From CAZNUP01 sp964609775 (GTDB lineage Bacteria; Patescibacteriota; Microgenomatia; JAMCZE01), in NCBI GenBank assembly GCA_964609775.1, contig CAZSSJ010000004.1:17273-81272 (forward strand): 64,000 bases of DNA, in the 5' to 3' direction. A program made the position numbers and the translations under genes. How positions within the stretch are numbered: position 1 is the stretch's first letter; every line of letters begins with the position of its first letter. The notes under the pieces are model-generated. The model worked only from the letters and a program-made list of their open reading frames with translations, searched no databases and was not told the origin of the DNA. Positions 5,778 to 13,958 of the stretch are shown one piece after another.

Positions 5778-8700
5778 CTAACATTTCGCATACCCGCAGG
5801 CCAAACACTTGGCGCACCCTTCTTCATAGATAAACGCTGCCGCCCCGCACGACGGGCACAGATCCTTTTTCATCGTCAACTTCATCGTCAGCTGCCCCGG
5901 ACTCACCTGGTCACCCGGCCCCTCTGCCCCCTTTTCCTCCCCAGGACCAGCCTTCACTCCGGCAGCCCCACTTTTTAAATAATCCTCCAACACCTTCGCC
6001 ACCGCATCCGCCAGCGACTTCACCCGATTACTTCCAAATCCCACCGCCCCCAGCCCGCCGATTCCCCGAAGTTGGTCCACAATCGTCCAGGCAATCTGCC
6101 TCGGGGAAACCCCGTCCGCAATCCGCAGCGACATGCTGATAAGCCTCCCGATCGCTTCAGCATCGGCCGCAATATCGCTCCCCCCGTGTCCCACCGCGAT
6201 AAACACCTCAAAGGGCTCCCCATCCGCCGTTGAGTTAATCGTGATAAATGCATGACCGAGCGGCGTTTCCATCCGGTAGGTCACCCCCGAAAGCTTCGTT
6301 GTTGGTCTCAGCCGGAGCTGCGCCAGGCTCACGGTGTTCACATGGCCGTTGCTGCTTCTTTTTTCCTGTCCAGCCTCCTCATCGTGAGCCGTCTGCTTCT
6401 TCGCTTCCTGCATCGGCTTCTCCTTCGTTCCCAAATTCAGCACCTGGACCGACTTTGACCCGTCCCGATAAACCGTTACTCCCCGGCAACCCGTTTCATA
6501 GGCTTGCAGATAAGCTTTCTTTATATCCTCTCTCGTCGCCCCGTTCGGCAAATTAATCGTCTTTGACACTGCATTGTCCGTATATTTCTGAAAGGCCGCC
6601 TGCATCCTCACGTGCCACTCCGGAGACAGATCATGCGCCGTCACAAAGATCCTCTTAATCTCTTGCGGCACTTCCTCCACATGAGCCAAAGCTCCTTCAC
6701 TGGCAATCTTCTCCTTAACTTCCTCGGTATACCAGCTTTGCCCCAAAGCCATCTTTTCAAACAAAGGATTTAAAAAATACATCGTTCGCTCAATCGCATT
6801 CGTCTTCACATAGTGCTTGAAGGCAATCGCAAAGAAAGGTTCAATCCCCGTCGAAGTGTCAGCAATAATCCCAATTGTCCCCGTCGGCGCAATCGTCGTC
6901 ACTGTCGAATTACGAAGCGGCTTCCCGTCCTTGTAGATGCTCTCTTGCCACCTCGGAAAGGGCCCTCGCTCCAAAGCAAGCTCCTCTGATGCCTCATGGC
7001 CTTTTTCGTTAATAAACCTCATTATTTTCTCGCCCAGCTCCAAAGCTTCCTCACTGTCATAGGGAATTCCCAACTGCACCAGCATATCCGCCCAACCACC
7101 GACACCTAGTCCGATTCGTCTAATTGCCTTAACCGTTTCTTCAATCTGCGGCAACGTAAACGGGTTTCTCTCAATCACCGAGTCCAAAAATCGCACTCCC
7201 AATCTGGTCACTTTTTCCAATTTCTCCCAATCAACTTCCCGGCGTCCGCTTTCCTCTTTAACAAAATAAGTCAAGAAGATACTGCCAAGATTACAAGCAT
7301 CAAATGGATACAAAGGTTGTTCTCCGCAATCGTAACTGACAATTCCATTGGCAATAAATGTATAACTTTTATCCTCGGTTAAATCATAAACTCTTTGCTT
7401 ACCGGCCGGACTAATTCTTTCAACCTTGTCAGCAAATCTTCCCGATCGAAAGTCCTTGGTGTAGAATCTATCGGTCTTTCCCTTGTGCCGTCCGCCAAGA
7501 AAGCCTACTGTTTCAAGAAATTTAATCACCGATTCCCGGGAAATTTCCAATTCATAGCAAACGCCGTCAAGAGCATGGGTCTTAGTGCTACCATGCACAT
7601 CCGTATAGGTGAACATGCCTTTTCGAGGCTTTCGGGCACGGTTATAAATGTGGGACAAAATACCCAGATTCAAGAGGAGTAACTGGACTCCCTTTAGAAG
7701 CAACTTCGACTTGGCTGTTAATCGGACATACGAACTGTGGCCAACGCGAAAATTTACGGTTCCGTCAGCCGTAAATAACCCTTGAAGAAAGCCGATGACC
7801 GCCTCTTTGGGAGCTTGGTACACAGTCCCCGGCACTTCCTTATCGGCCGCTTTCACCGGCTTCACCCCCAGCTGTAAGAAAAAATCCACTAATCCCTTAC
7901 CGTGATAAGAAAGATGCCAGGTATTTCTGACCCTCTCAATGGGTTTAATGTCCTTACCATACCATCGGTTGATAATCGCCCGGAAATATTCCATTATTTC
8001 TTTGTCCTCAACCCCGAAAGTCAATCCCGCTCGGCAATTTTTGTCCCCCGTCCTTAGCCAACCATCTCCCACGAGCCAGCCGAGAACTTGCCCCAATTCC
8101 TTACTCCACTTTGTTGGTAGCGTCGGTTTTCCGAACTTAAATGGAAGACTCCCCTCAGAACTGAATCCCCCTTCTCCGCTTTGGACACAAACCTCGTCAC
8201 CAAGATTTACTTCTGACAATTTTACCCAACCATGAGGAGTAAGCACTTTATGATCAAACGTTCCGGTTAGCTCCAACCCAGCTTTGGTTTCTAAGCGTAA
8301 AACCTCCTTTTCCCCGTTATCAAAAAACTTAATTGCCCTTCCGTCCTCAGTTCCTTCCGCATTTGGGTCCAAAGTCCTCTTATCAATAATCAATCCCATG
8401 TTACCTCCGAACCTTGCCCCTCCCTCAAAGTGACTCTCCACTACGTCACGCATTTTAATCAACCCCTCCTGAGTAGAGATTAACGTGTCTCCTGTCACAC
8501 AAGGATTTGTCGCTTCCACCGGACCCATACTCGGTACCGGGTTGGCAGGTCCCTCATTGATCCGGTCAATAAAAATCATTCCTGGGTCGCCCGTTTTCCA
8601 GGCCCCTTCAGCAATTTCATTCATCACCATTTGGGCATCCAACTGTCCCACTACCACCTCACTGTGCGGATCAACAAGATCATACTTCGTTCCGTCAAAA

Positions 8701-9539
8701 TATGCCTTCATGAATGCGTTCGTAGCCGCCACCGAAATATTAAAATTGGTTATCCCTCCGGACTCTTTACAATGGATAAACTCCAAAACATCCGGATGAT
8801 CCACTCGCAAAATACCCATATTTGCCCCCCGACGCATTCCCCCTTGTTTAATCTGTTCCGTCGCCGCATCATAAACTCTCATAAATGGCACCGGCCCGGA
8901 AGCAATCCCTTTCGTCGACCCAACGATTGCTCCCGACGGCCGCAGTCTGGAAAAAGCAAAACCTGTCCCGCCACCACTGTGATGAATCAGCGCCTGCCAC
9001 TTAACCCCATCAAATATTCCTTCTATGGTATCCTCAACTGGAATGACATAACACGCGCTATATTGTAAGCCGTTGTTCTTTCCCGCATTAGCCAGTGTCG
9101 GCGAGTTCGGCAAAAATTCGTGAGTCACCAGCAAGTGATAATATTCCTTCGCGCAAGACATAATCTCGTCATATGTCTTCCCAAACTTTCCTTCCGCACA
9201 AGCAATGTCCCAGGAAACCCGCCAGGCCATCTGATCAGGAGTTTCCACCACTTCCCCAACAGCATTCTTCAGAAGATATCTTTCTCGCAGCACCTTGACC
9301 GATTGTTCGCTCCATTCACCCTCAATAAGCCCTTCAGGCATCGGCGGCACCACCACGTTTTGAAGTGTGGTTTCATTCACCCCCCTCGCGTCTCCATTCT
9401 TGCTACCCATTACCCCCCCGTTCGTCCTCCAACTCTCACTTCTCCCTTCTCCTTTCTCATTTCCTTTGGCCGGCCTTCCCCTCCGGACAATCGCCGGAAT
9501 CGGTTCGTTAATGGTTGTGTTTGGATCAACTTGCGCCAT
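5778..9539 (-). CDS. nrdJ: Class II (adenosylcobalamin) ribonucleotide reductase with intein
   Basis: Reduces ribonucleotides to deoxyribonucleotides using adenosylcobalamin as radical source. The extein is 862 aa after removal of a 391-aa intein (residues 347-737). Visible landmarks: LPNSPTLANAG, YSACYVIPVEDT with a redox cysteine, NPCGEQPLYPFDACNLGS when the extein is joined, APTGTIGIIADTSTGIEP, and a C-terminal zinc ribbon CPSCGAAAFIYEEGC then CLACGYAKC typical of NrdJ_Z proteins. The N-terminus is a low-complexity lead of about 60 residues. It lies downstream of nrdR on the same strand, separated by a long hairpin (9552-9655), and depends on cofactor that CobA would supply. Confidence 0.95.
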   Translation of the reverse strand: MAQVDPNTTINEPIPAIVRRGRPAKGNEKGEGRSESWRTNGGVMGSKNGDARGVNETTLQNVVVPPMPEGLIEGEWSEQSVKVLRERYLLKNAVGEVVETPDQMAWRVSWDIACAEGKFGKTYDEIMSCAKEYYHLLVTHEFLPNSPTLANAGKNNGLQYSACYVIPVEDTIEGIFDGVKWQALIHHSGGGTGFAFSRLRPSGAIVGSTKGIASGPVPFMRVYDAATEQIKQGGMRRGANMGILRVDHPDVLEFIHCKESGGITNFNISVAATNAFMKAYFDGTKYDLVDPHSEVVVGQLDAQMVMNEIAEGAWKTGDPGMIFIDRINEGPANPVPSMGPVEATNPCVTGDTLISTQEGLIKMRDVVESHFEGGARFGGNMGLIIDKRTLDPNAEGTEDGRAIKFFDNGEKEVLRLETKAGLELTGTFDHKVLTPHGWVKLSEVNLGDEVCVQSGEGGFSSEGSLPFKFGKPTLPTKWSKELGQVLGWLVGDGWLRTGDKNCRAGLTFGVEDKEIMEYFRAIINRWYGKDIKPIERVRNTWHLSYHGKGLVDFFLQLGVKPVKAADKEVPGTVYQAPKEAVIGFLQGLFTADGTVNFRVGHSSYVRLTAKSKLLLKGVQLLLLNLGILSHIYNRARKPRKGMFTYTDVHGSTKTHALDGVCYELEISRESVIKFLETVGFLGGRHKGKTDRFYTKDFRSGRFADKVERISPAGKQRVYDLTEDKSYTFIANGIVSYDCGEQPLYPFDACNLGSIFLTYFVKEESGRREVDWEKLEKVTRLGVRFLDSVIERNPFTLPQIEETVKAIRRIGLGVGGWADMLVQLGIPYDSEEALELGEKIMRFINEKGHEASEELALERGPFPRWQESIYKDGKPLRNSTVTTIAPTGTIGIIADTSTGIEPFFAIAFKHYVKTNAIERTMYFLNPLFEKMALGQSWYTEEVKEKIASEGALAHVEEVPQEIKRIFVTAHDLSPEWHVRMQAAFQKYTDNAVSKTINLPNGATREDIKKAYLQAYETGCRGVTVYRDGSKSVQVLNLGTKEKPMQEAKKQTAHDEEAGQEKRSSNGHVNTVSLAQLRLRPTTKLSGVTYRMETPLGHAFITINSTADGEPFEVFIAVGHGGSDIAADAEAIGRLISMSLRIADGVSPRQIAWTIVDQLRGIGGLGAVGFGSNRVKSLADAVAKVLEDYLKSGAAGVKAGPGEEKGAEGPGDQVSPGQLTMKLTMKKDLCPSCGAAAFIYEEGCAKCLACGYAKC
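7329..8501 (-). mobile_element. Intein with LAGLIDADG endonuclease inside NrdJ
   Basis: Inserted in the active-site motif NP|CGEQPL. It begins CVTGDTLISTQEG (block A), has the block B signature GTFDHKVLTPHGW, two LAGLIDADG-type motifs (LGWLVGDGWL and FLQGLFTADGTV, both acidic residues kept), and ends VYDLTEDKSYTF then ANGIVSYD before Cys+1. The last two residues are Tyr-Asp instead of the usual His-Asn, and the block F His is Tyr. Splicing may therefore be slow or altered. Confidence 0.93.
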
Positions 9540-9551
9540 GACTACACCCTA

Positions 9552-9655
9552 AAGTGACGAAGGTAATGTTTTTGAGCCCGAGGGTAAGCTGCGCAGGCAC
9601 TTGGTACCTCGCAAAGCGGCCGAGGGCGAAAAAATGTTACCGAGTCACTAGCCAT
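9552..9655. repeat. Long imperfect inverted repeat between nrdR and nrdJ
   Basis: The arms AGTGACGAAGGTAATG... and ...ATGTTACCGAGTCACT pair around TTTTT/AAAAA and CCC/GGG, with a structured loop. The core GAGGGTAAGC ... GCCGAGGGC resembles the apical core of the elements at 33200 and 62957. It would be transcribed if nrdR and nrdJ are co-transcribed and might set the nrdJ level. I saw no convincing NrdR box here. Confidence 0.6.
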
Positions 9656-10095
9656 TATGTCAACTTTTCAATCACCTTCTCAAAATCTGCCAGATCGCCA
9701 AAGTCCAAATAGACGCTGGCAAACCGGACATAAGCCACCTTGTCAATCTTCTTTAATTTTTTAAGCACCAGGTTTCCGATTGTCTTACTGCTCACTTCCA
9801 CCCCATCCCTATTGCGCAACTCTTGTTCGATCTCGGCGACGATCGAACCGATGAGTTCCGTCGACACTGGCCTCTTCTCTGTCGCTTTAACTATTCCCCT
9901 CCTGAGCTTTTCCCGGTCAAATTTTTCCCTCCTCCCGTCTTTCTTAAGAATCACCAGATCAACATTTTCAACCCTCTCATAAGTCGTAAACCTCTTCGTG
10001 CACTTTTGGCACTCTCTCCTCCGCCTCGTACTCTCTTCCCCATCTCTTGTTTCCAAAACATCTGTCTCCTCACTCCCGCAATACGGACACTTCAT
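9655..10095 (-). CDS. nrdR: Transcriptional repressor NrdR
   Basis: Zn-ribbon/ATP-cone regulator of ribonucleotide reductase genes. Four zinc ligands are visible: CPYC at residues 3-6 and CQKC at 29-32, after an Arg-rich stretch. The ATP-cone follows (VILKKDGRREKFDREKLRRGI to about residue 136), sensing ATP/dATP. Length 146 aa is standard. It lies directly upstream of nrdJ on the same strand. Confidence 0.95.
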   Translation of the reverse strand: MKCPYCGSEETDVLETRDGEESTRRRRECQKCTKRFTTYERVENVDLVILKKDGRREKFDREKLRRGIVKATEKRPVSTELIGSIVAEIEQELRNRDGVEVSSKTIGNLVLKKLKKIDKVAYVRFASVYLDFGDLADFEKVIEKLT

Positions 10096-10133
10096 CCTAT
10101 TTTGCTATACGAACAAACGTCCCGAATTCGTCC

Positions 10134-10182
10134 ATTCGTATATTTTGTCTCAAATTTGTATATTCGAGATTACTCTTTTGTA
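10134..10182. repeat. Dispersed AT-rich repeat (TTCGTATATT family)
   Basis: Upstream of nrdR, TTCGTATATT and TGTATATTCGAGATTACTC lie in tandem. A related tract at 48790-48842 contains TTCGTATATTCG several times and ends GTATATTCGTGATTACTCC. Both copies are intergenic. They may supply promoter-like TATATT boxes or be one class of the iterated tracts seen across the window. Confidence 0.5.
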
Positions 10183-10198
10183 TGAAAATTAAAAGAGC

Positions 10199-10212
10199 CA
10201 CTAGATCTAGTG
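10199..10212. other. Perfect 14-bp palindrome
   Basis: CACTAGATCTAGTG lies between nrdR and the end of the DUF5667-like gene. On the minus strand it is followed by GGCTCTTTTAATTTT, so it could be a weak terminator for that gene; an operator is an alternative. The rest of 10213-10345 shows an iterated CTAACCCCTAACCCC-like tract and nothing else. Confidence 0.35.
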
Positions 10213-10345
10213 ACCTTGACTAGGTTAGACCCCTACATCTTGCCTGTCAACTGTGAAAAACCCCATCAGAGGATGTCAAAAACATTTCCCGAAGCTGGTG
10301 CCGAAATTTTACGGAAATTCTCCTCTTTCTTCTAACCCCTAACCC

Positions 10346-10924
10346 CTAATCTCTAACCTCTGTTAAAAGTTTCATTACTCGACTCTTGGACTTCTGACTA
10401 CTCTCATAAGCCTTAGTCAGTCGCGTTGCCTCCTGACCATTAACCCTCGTCGCCAAAGCATCAATCACTTCCTCGTGCTTCCGTCCCGCCACCATCAGCT
10501 TCGCCGCAATTTCCCCCACACCTACCTTCTTCCGCTTCGCCACCTCAACTTGATCGATCGCTTCTGAGAAATATTCCTCCCCATTTACCACTGTCGTGAC
10601 ACCCAAATCAGCCTTTCCCGTTTCCACCAAAACCTTACCTGCAGCTAATCGCTTGTCCGAAAGAAGAAGCAGGTAGTATCCCTTCTTCACCGGGTCCAAA
10701 ACCAGCCAGCTGACGATTCGATCCCTCGTCACCTTCAAAAAATAAAGCGGGTTGTCCGGCAGAATTCCTGGGTATGGCAGAGCGTAATCAATTGACCTTT
10801 CCTCCTGTTGCCCGACGTCCGGCCCTGGCACCGGCTCCTCCGCTGCCGCCAAAACTGATCCGCTGAATACAAAATTCGCAAACACTAAAACCAGGAGAAT
10901 ACTAACAGCTATGCGCATATTCAT
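10346..10924 (-). CDS. Exported DUF5667-like protein
   Basis: A 192-aa exported protein: signal peptide at residues 1-27 (hydrophobic stretch VSILLVLVFANFVFSG, then LAAAEE), followed by YPGILPDNPLYFLKVTRDR, the hallmark opening of DUF5667 domains, then an all-helical region. Family function is unknown; it is common in CPR and Gram-positive envelopes. In-frame ATGs at residues 1 and 3 are both possible. Location outside the membrane is inferred from the signal. Confidence 0.75.
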   Translation of the reverse strand: MNMRIAVSILLVLVFANFVFSGSVLAAAEEPVPGPDVGQQEERSIDYALPYPGILPDNPLYFLKVTRDRIVSWLVLDPVKKGYYLLLLSDKRLAAGKVLVETGKADLGVTTVVNGEEYFSEAIDQVEVAKRKKVGVGEIAAKLMVAGRKHEEVIDALATRVNGQEATRLTKAYESSQKSKSRVMKLLTEVRD

Positions 10925-11197
10925 CTAATAAACTTCTCCGGAGCAAAGCCTCGGAGTTTTCGTGAACAAGTTTAATGAGGCTCACGAAAACTCTGGCAAG
11001 TGCCAACCAAACTTTTGCCTTTGGCAGAAGTTTTAATCAGTTCGCTTTCAAGCTCTTGGGCTAACAGCCTAGAGTTTTCAGCAAGCCGATTATAAATCTG
11101 ATTTCATCCGATGAAATCTCAATCACATCATGAAGCAATTCCTACCAAAATTCAAGTCCCCCTTGAAATTACTCAATTGCAATCATAAACTAACACC
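10925..11197. other. Divergent intergenic region with strong hairpins
   Basis: Between two divergent genes. It contains a perfect 12-bp inverted repeat GAGTTTTCGTGA (10954-10965) / TCACGAAAACTC (10982-10993), and an 8-bp hairpin GATTTCAT-CCG-ATGAAATC (11100-11118). A weaker one, TTTTGCC/GGCAGAA, lies at 11013-11030. No gene is evident; the hairpins could be operators, a small RNA, or a decayed repeat of the window's structured type. Confidence 0.5.
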
Positions 11198-11413
11198 ATG
11201 AACGGCATTCCCATCCTCGACGCTATTCCCGTCAACTGGTTCATCCTCGGCACTTCAGTCCTCGCCGGCGTCATCCTCTTCCTCATCCTCACTCAAATCC
11301 CCGATGACGAGGAGGAAACCGAAAATAAGATCGAAGAGAAGTCATCGACTTCAGAAATGAAAGAAGAATCCAAACCTCGTCTCGCTTCCAAAAAGAAATC
11401 CTCAAAGCGCTAA
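11198..11413 (+). CDS. Small membrane protein, 71 aa
   Basis: One transmembrane helix at about residues 13-32 (WFILGTSVLAGVILFLIL) followed by an acidic then Lys/Ser-rich cytoplasmic tail ending KKKSSKR. Such single-pass proteins with low-complexity tails are frequent in CPR; no function is known. It converges with the frameshifted gene at 11410-11977, overlapping by 4 nt. Confidence 0.6.
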   Translation: MNGIPILDAIPVNWFILGTSVLAGVILFLILTQIPDDEEETENKIEEKSSTSEMKEESKPRLASKKKSSKR

Positions 11414-11977
11414 TCACTCTTAGGATCGTCAAGGTATTTGATATATTCGAGATTCTCCCCCAAACACAGTTCAGCGTAGTTCTTACCGTTGCTCAAAACT
11501 GCACTTATAACACAACTCTTTCCCCCGTCAATAGATCTGTAAAAATAATCTTCAGTACGATTAGGAAGAGAAAGGGGCTGTATGTCCGCCAGCAAATAGC
11601 TCATCAAGCGAAGAGGGACATTCTCCCTTTTCAAGACAATACTGTTTGGCCATCTGCTTTATCAAATTGACATTAGTTTTCTTAGCCGAATCTTGGACTT
11701 TTTCCGGCGAGGGAGCGTACTCTTGATAGGCAGAATAAGCTATTGACCCTAACAAAACCAAACCAATTAAAATTTTTATTGTTTTAGACTGAGGTGCTCT
11801 AGTAATTAAATTGCTTGCTGGAGGAAAAACAATTGCCCCGAGAGCTAAAAGAAACAGCGCTTCAGTTGGAGAGGAAAATAACTGGTACACCCCGCCCAAC
11901 AATGCACTCGCACCTATTACCCACCCCGCAAGGCTAAGCACCCTAGCTTTCACCATCTTAGCATAGCACAAAATCAC
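11410..11977 (-). pseudogene. Frameshifted membrane protein
   Basis: Two overlapping frames make one protein. The first (from 11977, or the ATG at 11956) has three hydrophobic segments and ends near CLEKGECPSSLDELFAGG. The continuation ADIQPLSLPNRTEDYFYRS... with CVISAVLSNGKNYAELC lies one frame over, starting near 11587. The join CPSSLDELxAGGxIQPLSLP reads like a prepilin-type C-terminal domain, so a one-base change near 11583-11590 has split the gene, by mutation or assembly error. Function unknown. Confidence 0.65.
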
Positions 11978-11995
11978 CCAAAACTCTTTCCATGT

Positions 11996-12400
11996 TTAGA
12001 CAGACTCAAAATCAACTTTTATCGCAGCCCAATCGTTCAATCGCAACCCTGGGATAAACTTAAAGTGTTTAACATTACTTGTGACTAGAGTAAGCTTTTC
12101 TTCCAGAGCCGTAGCCGCAATCAAAGCATCAGGGATGGCTAGGCCATAAGAAAGACTATACTCTCTAACAAGCTCCAGCATGATCCCACCAACCCGAGAG
12201 GTAATTGGTAAGATTTCCACGTTAGATAAAAACTTCTCGATTTTTTTCTGCGACTTTTTATTAACCGCTCCCTGCAAAAGCTCAGCAACACTAATAATTG
12301 AGCATTGGATCTTCATAAGAGTATTTAAGTAGTCTTTTACCCCCGCCACTCCCCGAAAAAGGTCAACAAAAATTGTCGTGTCAAGAAGAAACTCAGACAT
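11996..12400 (-). CDS. vapC: VapC-type PIN-domain toxin
   Basis: A 134-aa PIN-domain ribonuclease. The acidic metal ligands are visible: DTTIFVD at the N-terminus, E39 in SVAELLQG, and IPDALIAATA in the second half, with TSNVKHF at the end. Family knowledge: VapC toxins cut tRNA or rRNA. It overlaps the antitoxin stop by 8 nt. The neighbour downstream is the frameshifted membrane gene. Confidence 0.88.
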   Translation of the reverse strand: MSEFLLDTTIFVDLFRGVAGVKDYLNTLMKIQCSIISVAELLQGAVNKKSQKKIEKFLSNVEILPITSRVGGIMLELVREYSLSYGLAIPDALIAATALEEKLTLVTSNVKHFKFIPGLRLNDWAAIKVDFESV

Positions 12401-12668
12401 TTCGATTCATCCATTGTCTCCTCACATCGGCCACCCACTCTGCACTGTCCTTAATATCCTTTCTGTCCTTCCAAATCCCAAAAGCCGAATCAATAGCGCT
12501 CTTCTTCCTCGCTCTCTTCCTCTGAACAATGGAGGTATCAACAGGCACCAACTTAGCGGCAGGTTTACCAAACCTTGTAATCACAAACTGCGCCCCATCC
12601 ACTTGAACCTGGGCAATAAGTTCTGCCAGTCTTTCTCTTGTCTCTCTCACGGGCACGCTTTGAACCAT
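12393..12668 (-). CDS. Phd/YefM-type antitoxin of VapC
   Basis: The N-terminal Phd/YefM fold is clear: VPVRETRERLAELIAQV, then FVITRFGKPAAKLVPVD. The C-terminal part (about residues 50-91) would bind the toxin. A TAGTAT box sits 6 nt before the ATG, indicating a leaderless mRNA. It is the first gene of the two-gene operon and lies just after gap. Confidence 0.85.
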   Translation of the reverse strand: MVQSVPVRETRERLAELIAQVQVDGAQFVITRFGKPAAKLVPVDTSIVQRKRARKKSAIDSAFGIWKDRKDIKDSAEWVADVRRQWMNRNV

Positions 12669-12722
12669 GCAGTAATACTATCATTTTGCGTACACAAAAT
12701 CAATATGTAAAATTTGTACAAC

Positions 12723-13844
12723 TTACTTTCCCCCCACTAACACTACCTCTTCAATGAGCCGATTCGAATAGCCCCATTCATTGTCATACCAGGCAAACAC
12801 TTTAACCAAGTCCCCCATTTTTGCCTCCGGCGTGTTGCCCACTACCTGTGTCAGCCCCAGATCGACAATCGACGAATGTGAATTCCCCACAATATCTGAC
12901 GACACGATCGGCTCCTCCGTAACTTCTAATACCTGCTTATACCTGTCACTCCCTGCCGCTTCCTTAAATACCTGATTAACTTCCTCCACGCTCACTTCTT
13001 TCTTCAAATGAAACGTAAAATCTGAGATGCTCCCTACAATCACCGGCACCCGCAGCGCCACTCCGGTAAAAAGTCCCTTCAGTTCCGGCACCGTCTCGGC
13101 CGCCGCAATGCTGGAACCGGTCGATGTGGGCACGATGTTCATTGCTGCTGCCCTCGCCCGCCGGTAGTCCCGATGTCCCCCATCCTGCAGTTCCTGATCG
13201 GAAGTATAGGCATGCATCGTCGTCATCATTGCCTTATTCACTCCGAACTTCGAAACCATAATCTGCGCCACCGGGGCGATGCAGTTCGTCGTGCACGACG
13301 CATTGGAAATAATCTGGTCCCCGGGCCTCACCACTTCCCCAGAAAAAGTTTTGTTACGGTCCGTCAGGTTAACATCCAGCACATATGTCTTAATCGTCTG
13401 ATCTTTCGCCGGCGCGGACAGCACCACCTTTTTTGCCCCCGCCGTCAGATGCGGCTGAATCTTCTCTGCGGTTGTGAAAGCCCCCGTGCACTCCAAGACC
13501 ACATCCACTTCGTGTTTCTTCCACGGGAGCATCCCCGGATTTTTCTCGCTGTAAAAAGGGGTCTGCTTATCATCGACAACCAGATATCCAAGTAATTTTG
13601 GCACCTGATCCCCTTTACCCTGAGCTGGGTCGAAGAACTGATCCCCCTGACGCCCCTGAACCGTGTGTCCCGCCAAAATCCCGTAGGCCGTATCATACTT
13701 CAGAAGGTTCGCCCATCCGCCAATGTCCGTCGAGCTCCCGCCGTTTATTGCCACCACTTCAATCTGGTCAGAAAACCGCGCCAAAATCACCCGGTGACTC
13801 ACCCGGCCAATCCGTCCATATCCATTAATCGCCACCCTTATCAC
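12723..13844 (-). CDS. gap: Glyceraldehyde-3-phosphate dehydrogenase
   Basis: Oxidises glyceraldehyde-3-phosphate to 1,3-bisphosphoglycerate with NAD(P). The Rossmann motif NGYGRIGR is at residues 8-15, the catalytic cysteine in SNASCTTNC is C184, and WYDNEWGYSNR lies near the C-terminus. At 373 aa it is longer than the usual 330-340; extra residues lie in loops, including RYKQVLEVTEE, encoded by an iterated tract near 12930. It starts at GTG. pgk follows upstream on the same strand behind a 100-nt AT-rich repeat tract. Confidence 0.95.
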   Translation of the reverse strand: MIRVAINGYGRIGRVSHRVILARFSDQIEVVAINGGSSTDIGGWANLLKYDTAYGILAGHTVQGRQGDQFFDPAQGKGDQVPKLLGYLVVDDKQTPFYSEKNPGMLPWKKHEVDVVLECTGAFTTAEKIQPHLTAGAKKVVLSAPAKDQTIKTYVLDVNLTDRNKTFSGEVVRPGDQIISNASCTTNCIAPVAQIMVSKFGVNKAMMTTMHAYTSDQELQDGGHRDYRRARAAAMNIVPTSTGSSIAAAETVPELKGLFTGVALRVPVIVGSISDFTFHLKKEVSVEEVNQVFKEAAGSDRYKQVLEVTEEPIVSSDIVGNSHSSIVDLGLTQVVGNTPEAKMGDLVKVFAWYDNEWGYSNRLIEEVVLVGGK

Positions 13845-13855
13845 TCGTCAATTTA

Positions 13856-13957
13856 AAATTTGAACTTTGAAATTTGAAATGAATATTTCAAACATTTCAA
13901 ATTTAAAAATTTCAAATTCAATTCAAATTGTAAATTTCAAATTTCAAATTTCTGCTC
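13856..13957. repeat. Iterated AAATTTCAAATTT tract between pgk and gap
   Basis: About 100 nt made of degenerate copies of ATTTCAAATTT and its complement. The same unit appears at 45998-46024 (intergenic) and inside valS at about 62703-62735. The tract fills nearly the whole spacer between the two glycolytic genes. Confidence 0.85.
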
Positions 13958-13958
13958 G

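Noticed and set aside
9540..10133. NrdR boxes at nrdJ/nrdR
   Set aside because: I found no pair of ACACTATATATAGT-like boxes in these spacers; regulation by NrdR is kept only as family knowledge.
13856..13957. CRISPR-like array between pgk and gap
   Set aside because: Units are under 12 nt, degenerate and without spacers of constant size; no cas genes in the window.
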